Assembly: GCA_937930625.1 (NCBI GenBank)
Contig: CALHBW010000428.1
Span: 1-5,453, forward strand
Direction of reading: 5' to 3'
Source of the DNA: an uncultured Saprospiraceae bacterium
Lineage (GTDB): Bacteria; Bacteroidota; Bacteroidia; Chitinophagales; Saprospiraceae
Length of the DNA stretch: 5,453 bases
Positions 4,207 through 5,453 of the stretch are shown here, piece by piece; positions within the stretch are counted from its first letter, which is position 1; each line of letters opens with the position of its first letter. The translations under genes and the position numbers were made by a program. The notes below the pieces were generated by a model. It made no database searches. It was given only the letters and a program-made list of their open reading frames with translations, and was not told the DNA's origin.

Positions 4207-5453
4207 ATGATACAACAACTGGAATTGCGCTTGCTGCCCAAGCAAGCCGCAGACGATGATTTTATTCGCAAAGAAGTCATTCGTCGATTGCGAATAAATG
4301 ATAACGACCTCACCGAAATTATCCAAACCAAGCGTTCTATCGACGCACGTAAGCGACAACCGCTCATCGTTTTGCGTATAGAAGCCTATATTAACGAAAC
4401 CCCAAAATCAGAACCACCGCTTTTAGATGCGCTTAAAATTTTACCACCTAAAACTAAGAAAGTTATCATCGTCGGGGCAGGTCCCGCAGGTTACTTTGCG
4501 GCATTGCAATTGATTGAATTGGGCATCCAACCTATCATCTTTGAACGCGGTAAAGACGTGCGCCAACGCCGCCGCGACCTACGTGGCATACAGCAATTTG
4601 GCAAAGTAGATCCACATTCCAATTACTGTTTCGGAGAAGGCGGTGCGGGTACATATTCAGACGGAAAGTTATACACACGCTCCAAAAAACGAGGCAATTA
4701 TATCAAAATCTTGCGCTTACTCGTAGAGCATGGTGCAAAGTCCGACATTCTAATTGATGCACATCCGCATATTGGTTCAAATAAATTACCGCAGATAGTC
4801 ACCGCCATCCGAGAGACGATTGAACAGCATGGTGGAGCAATTCATTTCCATTCGCTTGTGACGGATTTTATTTTGGAAGAAAATGAAATGCGTGGCGTGG
4901 TGGTCGAATGTAGAGACGCGATTAATCGCGTCTCTACACAGGAACATGTTGCCGATGCCGTCATACTCGCCACAGGACATTCCGCGCGCGATATTTTTTA
5001 TTTATTAGAAAAAAATAAAATACATATTGAGGCGAAGCCTTTCGCGCTTGGTGTCCGCATTGAGCATCCGCAAAATCTGATTGATGACATACAATATCAC
5101 CGCACCAAAAGGGGCGAATACCTACCCGCTTCGAGTTACAAATTGGTGTCGCAAGTAGAAGGGCGCGGTGTATTTTCCTTTTGCATGTGTCCGGGCGGAT
5201 TGGTGGTGCCGGCAGCTACTACGCCGGGCGAATTGGTGGTCAATGGCATGTCACTCTCACGCCGCGATTCGCCTTATGCCAATTCGGGAACGGTAGTCAC
5301 GATAGAGCCGGAAGACCTCGCGCCGTACAACAAACATGGCGTATTTGCAGGCTTAGAATTTCAAAAAGCGGTGGAGCAAAACATGTTCAATGCAGGAGAC
5401 GGCAGCCAGAAAGCCCCCGCCCAACGCCTGACCGATTTTGCCAAAGGCAAACT
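4207..5453 (+). CDS. FAD-dependent oxidoreductase, COG2509 type (3' end outside window)
   Basis: 415 codons are present without a stop; the family is usually a little over 500 residues, so roughly the last fifth is missing. An N-terminal domain of about 80 residues (ELRLLPKQAAD..., with KRSIDARKRQPLIVLRIEAYI at about 42-62) is typical of this family. The FAD-binding Rossmann motif follows: VIIVGAGPAGYFAA (86-99), with the ribose-binding Glu113 in IFERG. Further family blocks are NYCFGEGGAGTYSDGKLYTR (139-158), DAHPHIGSNKLP (184-195), VILATGHSARD (252-262), EAKPFALGVRIEHP (275-288) and SFCMCPGGLVVPAAT (324-338), the last with two conserved cysteines. These proteins are conserved flavoproteins with no settled substrate, so I assign no reaction. 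Ten residues (235-244) are encoded by a perfect palindrome and look inserted. The gene follows a hairpin with a T-run, so how it is transcribed is unclear. Confidence 0.93.
   Translation, partial: MIQQLELRLLPKQAADDDFIRKEVIRRLRINDNDLTEIIQTKRSIDARKRQPLIVLRIEAYINETPKSEPPLLDALKILPPKTKKVIIVGAGPAGYFAALQLIELGIQPIIFERGKDVRQRRRDLRGIQQFGKVDPHSNYCFGEGGAGTYSDGKLYTRSKKRGNYIKILRLLVEHGAKSDILIDAHPHIGSNKLPQIVTAIRETIEQHGGAIHFHSLVTDFILEENEMRGVVVECRDAINRVSTQEHVADAVILATGHSARDIFYLLEKNKIHIEAKPFALGVRIEHPQNLIDDIQYHRTKRGEYLPASSYKLVSQVEGRGVFSFCMCPGGLVVPAATTPGELVVNGMSLSRRDSPYANSGTVVTIEPEDLAPYNKHGVFAGLEFQKAVEQNMFNAGDGSQKAPAQRLTDFAKGK
4909..4938. repeat. Perfect 30-base palindrome inserted in frame in the flavoprotein gene
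   Basis: The left half TGTAGAGACGCGATT (4909-4923) is followed directly by its exact reverse complement (4924-4938), with no spacer; the bases outside do not pair. It starts on a codon boundary and makes exactly ten codons (CRDAINRVST, residues 235-244). Two of its three frames are open, and the palindrome reads the same from either strand, so insertion in either orientation has equal effect. From memory, similar GTAGAGACGCG palindromes are dispersed in cyanobacterial and other genomes; that needs a search. Confidence 0.9.

Noticed and set aside
3677..5053. CTTTCGCGCTTGGT occurs near 3677 and again near 5039
   Set aside because: Both copies encode the residues FALG in the same frame within two different genes, and the flanks differ. 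Shared amino acids and codon preference explain it better than a repeat family.

Overview
The window most likely comes from a member of the Bacteroidota. Intergenic DNA is very AT-rich. Most starts (positions 458, 1349, 3355) follow A-rich leaders without a Shine-Dalgarno. The one exact promoter-like match (1280-1287, TAAATTTG) fits the TAnnTTTG -7 box known for this phylum. The protein repertoire (E. coli-type PurB, a long COG2509-type flavoprotein) agrees. This placement is inference from style and content. No rRNA, tRNA, CRISPR array, transposase or phage gene was seen.

Layout. Positions 1-137 hold the C-terminal end of an unrecognised plus-strand gene, followed by a 320-base AT-rich gap. 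A small arrestin-fold gene of the Spo0M type lies at 458-952 and ends in a strong intrinsic terminator (994-1043). A second AT-rich gap leads to a promoter candidate and an orphan 128-residue gene (1349-1735) with its own terminator (1761-1793). purB (adenylosuccinate lyase) is on the minus strand at 1815-3149, convergent with the orphan. Divergent from purB is a DUF697-like membrane-associated protein with a C-terminal SHOCT domain (3355-4068). The window closes inside a plus-strand FAD-dependent oxidoreductase of the COG2509 type (4207 to beyond 5453).

The genes do not form an evident pathway. They look like separate transcription units: housekeeping purine synthesis, a conserved flavoprotein, and three poorly characterised proteins. 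I see no convincing new defence or metabolic system.

The most interesting content is repeat structure. The gaps on both sides of the DUF697-SHOCT gene each hold two facing arrays of 7-base repeats that can fold into a long hairpin, with unrelated unit sequences (AACYCGN at 3150-3237, TCAAAAA at 4070-4174). The first contains a G-quadruplex motif on the purB sense strand, just upstream of the purB start. The second ends in a T8 run and stops 24 bases before the flavoprotein gene. Inside the flavoprotein gene a perfect 30-base palindrome (4909-4938) occupies exactly ten codons at a probable loop. This looks like an in-frame insertion of a dispersed palindromic element, comparable in logic to Rickettsia palindromic elements.
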